Positions 46,243 through 56,297 of a DNA stretch of 64,000 nt are shown piece by piece. The notes beneath the pieces are model-generated. The model was not told the origin of the DNA. It saw only the letters and a program-made list of their open reading frames with translations, and did no database searches. Source of the DNA: Symsagittifera roscoffensis (taxonomy: Eukaryota > Xenacoelomorpha > Acoela > Convolutidae). The DNA is taken from NCBI RefSeq assembly GCF_963678635.1, contig NC_087064.1:69988123-70052122 (forward strand), in the 5' to 3' direction. The position numbers and the translations under genes are program-made. Each line of letters opens with the position of its first letter. Position 1 is the stretch's first letter.

Positions 46243-46334
46243 TAGTAACTGTGTAGTTGATAAACAACAGCTAAAAATTGCATCGAGAAAATTTGTGACA
46301 CAAATCTCGACACGCAGTGTCGAAATGCAAAAAA

Positions 46335-46745
46335 AAGACTGCTCGTATCATGGCGAAGCCCTGAATGTTCCGACACGCCATGTAAAGTAGAAATTGATAG
46401 ATTTCGCTATTAGCAACAAATCAACTGTGGCAATTAAGCTTCCAACCACTTTGGAATGATTTCTAAGGCGGAATAAATCCTTGGTTGCGCGTTAATAGCG
46501 CTAAATAGATCGCGCGTTAATTGTCCCAAATTGGCCAAAATGGCAATCTATAAACTCCGATAACTTTACGGAAAATGATCACAGGTAAACTTTCTTTTCC
46601 AATTTAAGCTCAAGACAACAATACCTTTTGAATGATACTTAGAAATTCCGTCAAAAATGGCTAGTTAAAAAGCACACATTTTTCTGAAGAAAAAATCCCA
46701 CCCGAGCTTAATTGTTCCGTTACTTTCATTACGAAAGTCGGAACA
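46335..46745 (-). mobile_element. Helentron-like element, copy E (intron 2, internally deleted)
   Basis: Ends AAGACTGCTCG and AAAGTCGGAACA are present. About 100 bp next to the hairpin end, including the poly-A/T stretch, are missing compared with copy C. Confidence 0.65.
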
Positions 46746-47189
46746 AAAATCCAATTAAGCAGGTAAGCAAATTTTGAGTTGCAAAACAAGCTGCTGCCTA
46801 TTTTGTATAAAACACATGTAAAAAACACAAGCAACACCCGCTCATTTCAAATTCAAAAATTTTTCACGCCAACACGTAGTTTTTTCTCACTCTAGTTGTT
46901 TAATTGATCAAATAAAGCACAAAAAGATATAAGGTATTTGTTTTTTTTAAAAACGCTCGAAAACATATTGAGCACATTTGTTGAAAACAAAAATGCTTCT
47001 TCATTCTATGAAAACGGTTTATACCAACAGAAATATATTGCATCGAGTGTCGAGATTGCGCAATTGTTTATTACTGAGAAGCAATATAAACTTTTGTTTA
47101 TCTGGTAGTATGAAACACAAAGAAGAAAAAAAGAACAAAACAAAAAAATGAAAAAGTCATCACGCTAACAATTGTTTTTTCTTTTTAAT
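46746..47189. other. Intron 2 spacer, nothing recognised
   Basis: AT-rich with no recognised feature. Confidence 0.3.
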
Positions 47190-47478
47190 TGTTCCGACTT
47201 TCGATACGGAAGTAACGGAATATTTCTGCTCGCGGTGGGTTTTTTTCTTCAGACAAGTATTATTGACTTGAGCTTAAATTTGAGAAGATATTTCTCCTGT
47301 GATCATTTTTTAAAAAAATTATGGGGGTTGAACGATTGGCATTTTGGCCAATTTGGGACAACTAACGTGCGATATATTTGGCGCTTTTAACGCGTAAGCG
47401 GAGATTTAATCCGTCTTAGAAATCGTTCCAAATTGGTTGAAAGAAGCTTCTTTGCCATAATTGATTTGTTACAAGGAG
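47190..47478 (+). mobile_element. Helentron-like element, copy F (3'-truncated, intron 2)
   Basis: Starts TGTTCCGACTTTCGATACGG and stops at TTGATTTGTTACAAGGA, about two thirds through the family consensus. The frame at 47172-47390 lies within it. Confidence 0.65.
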
Positions 47479-47600
47479 TTTTTCACCAGTTTTTCAGCCA
47501 ACATGTTTAAAACGCTAACAAAAAACACCCAGAAACAAAATTTCTGCTTTTAACCAGACGCTTTTGCCTGCGGAATAGATTTTATGCAGAAAATATCGAC

Positions 47601-48127
47601 AAGATTGCTCGTATCAGTTTGAAGCCCTGAATCTTCCGACTGCCTTCTGAGGTTTACGGAGCAGTAAAAACATTTAAAAAATTAATTGTAATAAAGAAAA
47701 ATGAAATTTTTTTTTTAATTTGAAAATTTTTTAAAATCATCCCCCCACACGCCATATAAAGTACAAAACAATAGATTTTGCTTATTGTTACAACTCATTG
47801 CCGGCAAATAAGTTTCCTTTCAACCAATTTGGAACTACTTCTAAGACGGATTAAATCTCCGCTTGCGCGGTAATAGTGCGAAACATATCGCACGTGTTAA
47901 TTGTCCCAAACTGGCCAAAATATCAGTCTTTAAACCCCCATAACTTTGCGAAAAACAATCACAGATAAAATATCTTTTCAAATTTAAGCTCAGGACAACA
48001 ATACTTTTTGAATGATAAAAAAAATTCCGTCAAAAATGGCTAGTTAAAAAGTCGAAATTTGTCTGAAGAAAAAAAAACCCACCCCGAGCACAAATATTCC
48101 GTTACTTTCGTATCGAAAGTCGGAACA
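47601..48127 (-). mobile_element. Helentron-like element, copy G (intron 2)
   Basis: Near full-length minus-oriented copy, starting about 120 bp after copy F in the opposite direction. Terminal motifs AAGATTGCTCGTATCAG and CGAAAGTCGGAACA are present; the hairpin is degraded. Confidence 0.7.
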
Positions 48128-49033
48128 ATAAAGTGTTTTACAAAAATTCGTCTTTCGGATTCACTTTGAAGCGATCAACATAATTTCATAAACTTAGAGC
48201 CTAATAAAATCGTGTACAAAAAAAATCTTGAACGTTCAAGCTGCTCTTTAGCACGTTTTTGAGTAGTATTTGATTAAAATCAATTGATATACACCTCAGA
48301 ATGCAAATTATTTCTTATTGCATATGCTACCATCCTTCTCGCTTAAATTTGGGTGCAAACCCACTGTCTTTTGTATCTTAAAACGAAAACTTTGAACAAT
48401 TAGTTAGCACCAGTTCAATTTGGAATGCCTTCCAAGCCGGATTCCTATATGGCATACTTTAAAGGAAAACATATGAGCACACAAATTTGCATTTTCATTA
48501 TCTAAAGTTGGGGGTATTGGTAATTTTGAAAACCCCATTTTTTTGCAAAAAAAAATTATACCAGCAATTTTTTTTTCCATTTTGAATTAAGGGCTTTAAT
48601 ATCTAAATATTTCTAGAAAAGAAACTTCACCGGTCCAAAGTGTTTAGAAACTGCTAGCAACTAAACGATTTTATCATGATGGCCGAAGGCGCTTTCCATT
48701 CCCTTGAAACTGCTGTCTGATACAAGGCAAATTATTGTTTGGGATCATAAAAGCTTCACAAAAAAGATGAAAACATGCATAGCTTTCTTGTAAACTGATA
48801 CATTTTTCTTGTAGAGCTGATACATTTTGCAAAAAAAACGAGAGTAGTTAATTAGTTTGGCCAAAATTTTTTAACTTTCGAGCGTTTTTGGTTCAATCTA
48901 TCGTTTCTCAAAAATTTACAAAAAAGTTCTCAGCAGAAATGGCCAGAAAGCTAAGTCTGTATATGTCATCATAATCACAATATACGAATAAAAACATAAA
49001 AATCACCAGTGTTTGAAAAAAAAATTGTTTCAG
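48128..49033. other. Intron 2 remainder
   Basis: No recognised feature; ends at the TTGTTTCAG acceptor of exon 3. Confidence 0.4.
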
Positions 49034-49152
49034 CCGAGCAACGTGGCTTAAATTTATTGTGCGCTATGCTTCGTCGATTCGATACTCCTGCCGCAAAAGT
49101 CAAGCAGCAAATAGAAGCGGGAGAACTGGGTACTCTGTTGAATATAAATCAG
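49034..49152 (+). CDS. Oxidoreductase exon 3
   Basis: Acceptor TTGTTTCAG, donor CAG|GTTATT. Two bases complete the split codon from exon 2, then 39 codons. Contains LLCAMLRRFDTPAAKVKQQI, the helix entering the substrate-binding domain, and GELGTLLNI, the standard G-x-G-x-L turn of the family. Confidence 0.9.
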
Positions 49153-49193
49153 GTTATTGCTTCTAATTAAATATAGTAACATGATGTTATAAA

Positions 49194-49403
49194 CAGGGGC
49201 AGATCTAGGATTTTCTCGAGGGAGGGGCGGATTTTCAAAAAAATTGCTCGAAAATTTTGTCGACCTTTTTTTTAAGGTCGACCAAGTTGATGTTTCGAGC
49301 TCTTCCTAAGCACGATTTAGTCCCTGTTTTGGCCAAACTTTCTGGGCCAAAGGGTCGACAGGGGGTCGTATCCCTGAGGGGGGGGGGGGGGAGTCCGGCC
49401 CTG
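49194..49403 (-). mobile_element. hAT-type MITE, copy 9, with perfect 8-bp target duplication (intron 3)
   Basis: Internally deleted 210-bp copy beginning CAGGGGCAGATCTAGG and ending CCGGCCCTG. Exact direct repeats GTTATAAA flank it at 49186-49193 and 49404-49411. Eight-base duplications are the hAT signature and define the family's termini. Confidence 0.9.
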
Positions 49404-49637
49404 GTTATAAAGTCTTTTATGTTTATTGTTCCAATTTATTGTTCCCAGTTCCGATTATCGTTCCTCGGTTGAATTTTAGAATTTTTTCTTATCAGGAGAA
49501 ATCATTTTTAAAATTTTTGTTCAGATTAGGTAGCTATCAACTATATAATAAGCTTAAGATGCAAACACAAATAAGAAATTTAGCTATCTCAAATATTTTC
49601 GATTGTCATGCAGCTGCAAATCAGCATCCCGTTTCAG

Positions 49638-49760
49638 GTGAACCGAGACTGCCCCTATCCCCCTATGAGTTTCCTGCAGCGCTCTCCCAACATCTACTAC
49701 GACTGCGGCACTCATGACGTCGACCTGGCTTTGTGGCTTATGGGCGAAAAACCACACACT
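49638..49760 (+). CDS. Oxidoreductase exon 4
   Basis: Forty-one codons between TTTCAG and ACT|GTACGC, phase 0 both sides. Carries NRDCPYPPM and YYDCGTHDVDLALWLMG, the GxxxDxGxHxxD-type signature with the catalytic-site aspartate and histidine. An alternative acceptor at 49613 would add eight in-frame codons. Confidence 0.9.
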
Positions 49761-50154
49761 GTACGCGCAAAATAGCAAAATAGTTATTTGATCCCCCCCA
49801 CCCGCGGCGCCTTTTGCACTTGAAGGGGAGAAAAAAACGAGAAAAATTACTCCAAAATTAATGGGAAAAGCCTGGGATTAGTTAAAGAGATCCAGTTTTT
49901 CTGAATCAAAATTTTGAAAAGTTGAACTCCAAGTTCTTAAAACTTTTTTTTTAAAGTACAATTATGGATAAGTTTTAAGATCACAGTTATTTTACGAAGC
50001 TGATTTTATAACCTAAGCTCAGAAAAAGTTATTGCTTCATAGCTTGACTTTCATCTTTTGGAGGGAAAAGGTCTGTTTTTGCAGGTTTTCATATACACTT
50101 ATATTGTTCGTATTTCGTTTCCTCAACTATGAAATAAAATTTATTCCATGTAAG

Positions 50155-50343
50155 GTGTTCTGTATGGGTCATGCATTCGACCCCAGCCTAAAAGGGCTAG
50201 ATGACCATGACAATGGAACTGTGGTCATGCAATTCCCTTCCGGGGCTGTGTCCTGTATAGAACTGTCCCGCTTCTCCAACTGTGGTTTCGACCAGAGATT
50301 CATGGTACACGGGGACAAGAAATCCGCTGGAAGTATATCGCAG
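50155..50343 (+). CDS. Oxidoreductase exon 5
   Basis: Sixty-three codons, phase 0 both sides (acceptor GTAAG, donor CAG|GTAGAT). It encodes the beta-sheet of the C-terminal domain: GHAFDPSLKGLDDHDNGTVV, then SGAVSCIELSRFSNCGFDQR and VHGDK. The acceptor lacks a good pyrimidine tract, but the protein continuity supports it. Confidence 0.88.
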
Positions 50344-50847
50344 GTAGATTAATGATTTGTAATACTAAAAGAGTTGACGATAAAGTTTTGTTAGAATTGT
50401 CATCAAAAAAATCCACTTTTAGTTTGAAATGGTTGCAACCCAAAGCGACATCATTTTTTATGTCACGAGTATCTTGAAATAGTTTCGGCATTTCCAGAAT
50501 ATGGCGTATGGCTCTCAACTTGAGCTTGAAGAGAGTGCCGCGACCAACCTGGTTGAAGTTCATACTAGAAAAATGACGATCATGCTATTTCAAATACAGA
50601 GTCCATGGAAAAAATGTTTATTACACAATTACCATATAAAGTAATTATGATAATCATTTTTAAAATCGAATTGTAAAAATATTTTAATTTGGTTCAAAAC
50701 TCTAAAGTTACCACATTGAGGCAGTTTTGATTCATGAAAGCAAATTTAGCATCAAAAGTTTTTGACCAAAAAAACACTCATCATAAAATTTCATTTAACG
50801 GAACATCGTTTTTTCACCTTTCTGGTAAAAACGCTTATTATACAATA
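50344..50847. other. Intron 5, first part
   Basis: No recognised feature; a minus-strand frame (50300-50563) overlaps exon 5 and is a shadow. Confidence 0.35.
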
Positions 50848-51046
50848 TCACGGGCGGATTTTGGGAAGGGGCGGCGGCGAGGGCAGACGTTGCCCCCCCC
50901 CCCCCCCCCCAGGGATTCGACCCCCTGCCGACCCAGAGGCTGCTCTTTTGAACAATTTCGAGATATTCATTTTTGGCTGACGGATTTTAAATATTTTCTA
51001 AAGGCGCCGTCGACGCCAATATATACTAATTTTTAAGCGGGGGCTT
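50848..51046 (+). mobile_element. hAT-type MITE, copy 10 (3'-truncated, intron 5)
   Basis: Starts CACGGGCGGATTTTGGG with a C-run, CGACCCCCTGCCGACCC, and GGCGCCGTCGACGCC; lost after TATACTAATTTTTAAGC. Its 5' flank resembles that of copy 8. Confidence 0.65.
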
Positions 51047-52289
51047 TATTTGATACAATTTTATACAATTGTATAGAAAAAACTTCGTATGAAAATAGCA
51101 AAGAAAGTTTATAATAACCGTTTTTTCGTTAGTCTAGATAAACAGCATGATTTGGCCATAAATTTTTATTGCAAAATTGTATCAAAAAAAATTTAATACC
51201 AAGATACTCTACGACAAGCATTGCTGTTGTACAAATTTAATGAATTGCCATGTAAACCCATACTTTGGTTTTCACTCAGAATTAAATTAAAAACTGTGAA
51301 AATATATAATAAAAAATTGTAAAATCATTTGAAACCTATAAGAAAACTGCAAAACCGTATGAAACCAAAAACACAAAACGTAACGATTTTATTTGGCAGT
51401 TACAGCACAGATAAGTTGCTTTTAATGAATTGCCTTATGAAACCCATGTTTTGATTTTCACACAGAAGTGTATTAAAAAACTGTAACTTATATAAAAAAA
51501 CTTTTAAATTATACAAAAGATTTATGATTTTTTATGTATGGCTAGAAAGATTTGAAAAATCACATTTCAGTAAAATGGCCCCTAGTTTTTACAGACTAAA
51601 GCTTATGTTAGCATATAAAAAACACTCAATTTATTTACACAAAGAAAATTTTTGCTTGCTATTATTGGATTTTTTGTGAGGAAAACTCAGAATATCCTCA
51701 GAATATCAACTTTTGCAGGAAAAACTTTTTTAAATTAAATTGATTATATGGGCGCAGAAGCGAGTTTGCTATCAAGAAAAAAAAATTTACATCAATTTTG
51801 TACTTTTTCTTTAAAAAACACCTGGAACATAAATGTCAAATAAGTAATTAGATGAGTATTTTTGATTCATATTTTTTTTGATAGCAAAGTTGCTCTTGTG
51901 TAACAAAAACTCAAGATAAAATTTGAAAAAAGGTATTTTTGATTGAAAAAAAGTTTATTTTAAATTTTTTAAATTTTTTTCCACGGTTATAGTTTGAGAA
52001 GCAATTTTTTCATGGACTGCATATATGAAACAGAATGATAACCATTTTTTATGGACGTTAACCCAGGTAATGCGCTATTTTGAGTGCTTTAGCTCGATTT
52101 GTATTCTACGACAGCAAAATTTGGGTAATTGAATAGAAAATGAACAGACAACTATTTCCGAGAATTACATTAGTTGAAAAACAACTTGACGTTTTAGCTT
52201 GTTGTTTCAGTTTTTGATGAAAGGGACGGAAAAAATGTGCTCGAGATGACTTTTTCGCCAGACCATTACATGGTTAAAATGAGCACTGG
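51047..52289. other. Intron 5 middle, nothing recognised
   Basis: Very AT-rich, without recognised repeats, exons or RNA genes. Confidence 0.4.
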
Positions 52290-52895
52290 ATAGAAGCACA
52301 ATTTTGTGTCTGCATTTTTCTGGGTTTCAAAATCTAAGTAAATTTTACCTACCAAAACTTCTGTGGTTTCCGCGTCCAAGTACCTGTAACGCAAATTTTG
52401 TCGGCTTATTGGTTCTGTTGCGGGTTCCGCAACGAGCGAATGTAGGTATTCAATCTGGAATCCGCAAAAATAAGCAGATCCAGTAAATGTAAGTGGTTTC
52501 CGCAAATTTATGCGGATTCCGCTTAAAATTTGCTGATTCCGCTTACAAATTTGCGGTTTCCGCCTACAATTTGCGGATTCCACGACATCCCAGCTTTAAT
52601 AAATCACACACGCATTTATGCATTCCACAAATTGTTCCGGATTCCTCAAAATTTGTTGCGGATTCCGCAAAGTTGCTTGTTTTTGGAGCGATTTTGAGCA
52701 ATACAGTGTTTTAGCTATTTGTCCGTGGAATCCAAAACAGCAAAAAAGATCAAAGAAAAGTAGCAATGTTGAGGGTTCCACGACAGATCTGATTTTGGCC
52801 TGTTGCGGAATCCGCTTACAAATCACAAAATGCACAGTTTGGCCGCGTAATGACGAATTTCGAATTTTTGAGCCAGAATTTTTGACAACTTTTTG
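52290..52895 (+). repeat. Palindrome-rich repeat family, copy 2 (intron 5)
   Basis: Between 52494 and 52585 a 20-21-bp unit, GCGGATTCCGCTTACAAATTT, is repeated about five times. Further isolated TCCGGATTCC and GCGGAATCCGC sites follow to 52820. Unique spacer blocks match 27470-27990 in reverse. All three short reading frames here derive from the repeat. Confidence 0.75.
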
Positions 52896-52914
52896 AGCTA
52901 CACCTTTTGCAAGT

Positions 52915-53100
52915 CATTGATTTCCTGACCGCAAACGAGGGGAAAAATCACCTGGATAGCTCATATTCTCTTTGGTCATTTTTTGGAAAAACTAACGCGC
53001 AGTATATTGTTTCTACAACATGTGAATGGTGAAATAATCCACCATCTCAGAAATCTTTGAAATGAATTTAGGCAAACTATTTAGTCTAGTTAAGACGATC
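52915..53100 (+). repeat. Old Helentron-like fragment (intron 5)
   Basis: Diverged match to the family middle (ACTAACGCGCAGTATATTG, then AATCCACCATCTCAGAAATC). Confidence 0.45.
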
Positions 53101-53237
53101 CTGTGGTTTTGAAAGCGAATATCTTGCAATCTTGTTTTTTTACTTCTGATTCGAGAGAGCTCATAGCTTTTGAGACTAATAAATAAATGGACCACTGAAA
53201 CTTTAGTTGTTTTTCCTTGTAATGACTTTAATTTTAG

Positions 53238-53367
53238 CCTGTGGATGTTTACGTAGAGATGAGTCATTCAGGGGGGTTGAGAGGCAGTGTTTTGAGGTTC
53301 GATTTCGCGGAAAGATTCAAGGAAGCATTTTTGGAGGAGTGGCGACACATGTATAGATGTCTATCAG
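53238..53367 (+). CDS. Oxidoreductase exon 6 (last exon seen)
   Basis: Acceptor AATTTTAG, donor CAG|GTACAG; 43 codons plus one base. Encodes VEMSHSGGLRGSVLRFDFAE and FKEAFLEEWRHMYRCL, the penultimate strand and helix of the family. About 40 further residues are expected. I searched 53368-54083 by eye and found no continuation, so exon 7 is probably beyond 64000, on the far side of the retroelement. Confidence 0.88.
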
Positions 53368-53959
53368 GTACAGAAACAATCGGTATTTTTTGCGCATCTT
53401 TGATTGACAGACGTTAGTCATCATTTCATCTTGAAGTCACCCATAATCTGAAAATTCAAATATTTTTAATCGAGAATAAATAATTTCCGTGACAGTCTTA
53501 ATATCTAATAGATGAATAAAATAATATATTTTTTTGATAAAATCTAGAAGAATTACAGACAACGTTCAAAAAAATGATTCCTTCAATTGAGAAAAATCCA
53601 CAATGGAAAATATTCTCAAGCTCAGCATAGCATGTTAACGACCGAAACTTCATTTAGGGGAGTTTCTAGTTGCTCTTTGCTTGGAAGAACCTCATTTCGA
53701 TGCTTATAATACAAGTTATTTCTTCAGAAAAAAGGGAATTCCCAACAAGTATGGATAAATCCAGAGGCTATCTGTTCAAATTCTGGCCTTTTTTATCTTT
53801 TTTATAACTCGAATAAAAACAGGAAACAGAAAAGGGTAATTTCATGCTTAGTTCACGCTGTTTAATTAACAGAAATTCAATTGCAAACCAATTTGGAACC
53901 GATTAAAATAATAGCATTTTATGTTCTGTCAGGTTCGGCTCAAATAGGATTCTCAAATC
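53368..53959. other. Intron 6 before the tRNA-like sequence
   Basis: AT-rich; no exon recognised. Confidence 0.35.
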
Positions 53960-53960
53960 A

Positions 53961-54034
53961 AACGACTTAGGTGAGAATCGAACCCACGCCGAACTCCCCG
54001 GAACGCACTATGTATACGCTGGGCTATATAGCTC
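53961..54034 (-). repeat. tRNA-like sequence, probable SINE head or tRNA pseudogene
   Basis: The minus strand reads TAGCCCAGCGT (A box), and 35-40 bases later GGTTCGATTC (B box) within a GTGGG..CTCAC T-arm. The acceptor stem does not pair and no CCA-ready end is evident, so it is not a working tRNA. Only one copy is seen in the window. It lies close to the 3' end of the BEL/Pao coding region. Confidence 0.45.
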
Positions 54035-54083
54035 GTTTTGACAGGAGACTATGCTCATTTTATACTAAACTTTCAACTTAATG

Positions 54084-54951
54084 CTATGTAGCATTAACAT
54101 CCTTCGCCCCAGAAGGAGCGAGAAGCGGAACAAGCTTAACGAGAGGTCGAGTGTAGTTTCCGGAGACGGTCCTAAGGTTTGCGGAACGGGCGGTGTTGTC
54201 TTTGCCGTAATTTAGCGACATTATGCGTGCTAGTGGGTAGTGGCCCCTAGAGCTAGTGGATTCAACTAACCACACCATATCTCCCGTTTTCAAAAAATAT
54301 TCGGGACGAGCATGCCACTTAACTCTTTTATTGAGTGTAGGGACGTACTCACTTAACCATCGCTGCCAAATTGCGTTTGCGTACGACTGCGCACGGGCAT
54401 AGCATTTAGAGTGAGAATGGTTTTCACTCGACCTTAGAGATGGAATTGTTAGACTGTGCTGACCTAAGATGAAATGATTCGGCGTCAAAGCCTCAAGACT
54501 ATCTGGGTCGTCAGAAACGGGAGTGAGTGGATGGGCGTTTAGTGATCCTTCAACTAGGCACATGGTTGTGTTCAAAATCTCTTCAGTCAATTTTCTTGAC
54601 CCTAAGATTGCATAAAACACGCGCTTACAACTGCGCACCATTCGCTCCCATGCTCCACCTGGATGTGGTGCTCTTGGAGGATTATACTTCCACTTAATGC
54701 CTTTGTGTACGAGCACAGAAGAAGATGCACAGAATTTTTGATGCACAGAAGAAGCTCTTTTTCGGCTCCTACAAAGTTTGTTCCGTTGTCCGACCAAATT
54801 ATTGGGGGTGTTCCTTGCCTAGAACTAAAGCGCTCGATAGCCATCACACATGAACTTGTGTCCATGGATGAAACCAACTCAATGTGAATTGCGCGAGTCG
54901 TTAAGCAAGTAAATAGAAAACCCCAGCGTTTCTCGGAAGATCAAGGAATGG
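54084..54951 (-). pseudogene. BEL/Pao integrase core and DUF5641-type tail
   Basis: A frame ending near 54760 has ELVSSMDTSS and IIWSDNGTNFVGAEKEL (second catalytic Asp). The overlapping 54797-54084 frame has PPRAPHPGGAWERMVRSCKR with the catalytic Glu, ALTPNHFILG, and WQRWLSEYVPTLNKRVKW, then KTGDMVWLV and LRTVSGNYTRPLVKLVPL, the DUF5641-type C-terminus typical of BEL/Pao. A frame change separates the two parts, so it is inactive. Confidence 0.9.
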
Positions 54952-56297
54952 TTAAATGAAATGGTCCAAAAAATTGACGCCGCAGCTCCCGAACGGTGGC
55001 TGGCGGTAACCTAGACGCTCCCCGGGAAGGTCAGACATCATTGGAGTAACGGTTTTCGCTTTTCGTTTTCTACAGCACACGCAATGTGTTTCAATAGTTC
55101 TTAGTGCAGATCTTAAGCGTAGTACAACAAATTGCTGATGAACGACGGAACAAAGGTAGTCGACGGACTGATGTTCGTGCTTAATGTGATAAAAACGGAG
55201 AAACAATCGGATTAAGCGATGGCGGTTATCCAAAATTATTGGATGGCGAGTTTCGAGTGCGGTTGCAGAGAGACGTTGGATACGGCCGGTATATCTAATT
55301 AAACTGTTCGGTACGATAAAAGGCGAATACGATGATATACGGCTCGATGTTTTCACATATTTTCCAGCTGCTAATTGTTTACTGTCAGCTGGGAATGACT
55401 CTAACTGCAAAAGTTGCAAAAAATTTTCCTCTGCAATTACAAGTTCTGCTGGATTAATTATGGCCTTATCTGGTGATCTGAAAAGTCTATGCTTAGGTGA
55501 GAGTCTCAACATATATGCGACCAGTCGCTTTATCTTGGAGAACGAGCTATACTCTTCCCAAAGGAAGGCAAAGTCAGTCGAAACTGCAGTGCACGGAAAA
55601 TTGGAAGAGACCTCTAAACCTTCATTCAGATCGTAAACCGGACCATCCAGGCGAATTTTGTCAGTAACTTCCCTACTTGAATTGAAAGGCCAATCAGAAG
55701 TTTTCAAAAAGGAAGGGCCGTTCACCCAACTGCTTTGCTTGAGGGAATCAGCAGCAATACCTCTAGTTCCGGTGTCAGCGGGGTTGTCTCCACTCAAAAC
55801 ATGGAACCATTGGTCAATTGATGTTGACTCCAGAATCTCGGCTACTCGATTGGCTACAAACACGGGCTGTTTGCTTGTCAATTTCAACAACTGAAGGACT
55901 GTTGTGCTGTCAGTCCACATGAACACTTTGGAAATACTCAGTGTCAGAGCTTTCTCGATATCATTTTTCAGGCGACTAGCAAGAAGCGCAGCCTGAAGTT
56001 CCAACTTCGGATTTGAAAGCATATTCATCGGGGCTACTCTTGCTTTACCGAAGACAAACGATCGGCGTTGTTGTGAGCTCTAAGGAATGCTGCAGAACAG
56101 AAAACGTCCAATGAGCTATCACCGAACATATGCAGCTCAACCTTATCTACTGGGAAGTCAGAAGAGCAACGAGGTATTTTGAGCTGCCCTAAAACTGGCA
56201 AGCCAGAGTGCCATTCAGTGAATCTGCGGCACAACTCATTTGGCAGTGGGTCGTCCCACTGTTGGCCACTCAATCTCCAGATATCTTTCAGTAGCAA
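54952..56297 (-). pseudogene. BEL/Pao RNase H and integrase zinc finger
   Basis: 56297-56034 carries LLKDIWRLSGQQWDDPLP and LHMFGDSSLDVFCSAAFL (RNase H first motif). A frame break at 56034 leads to NPKLELQAALLASRL and VFMWTDSTTVLQLL, with the catalytic Glu and Asp. Further on, HVLSGDNPADTGTRG is the conserved NPAD motif. FYHIKHEHQSVDYL and THCVCCRKRKAK make the HH..CC finger. CGVNFLDHFI is the degraded first strand of the integrase core, followed by a stop at 54952. Confidence 0.88.

Noticed and set aside
49439-49778. Frames overlapping oxidoreductase exon 4
   Set aside because: Shadows of the real exon in other frames or strands.
52266-52896. Several 60-105-codon frames in the palindrome-rich repeat
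   Set aside because: Overlapping frames on both strands arise from the repeated GCGGATTCCGC units, with no domain.
53961-54034. Functional tRNA gene on the minus strand
   Set aside because: A and B boxes are present but the acceptor arms do not pair.
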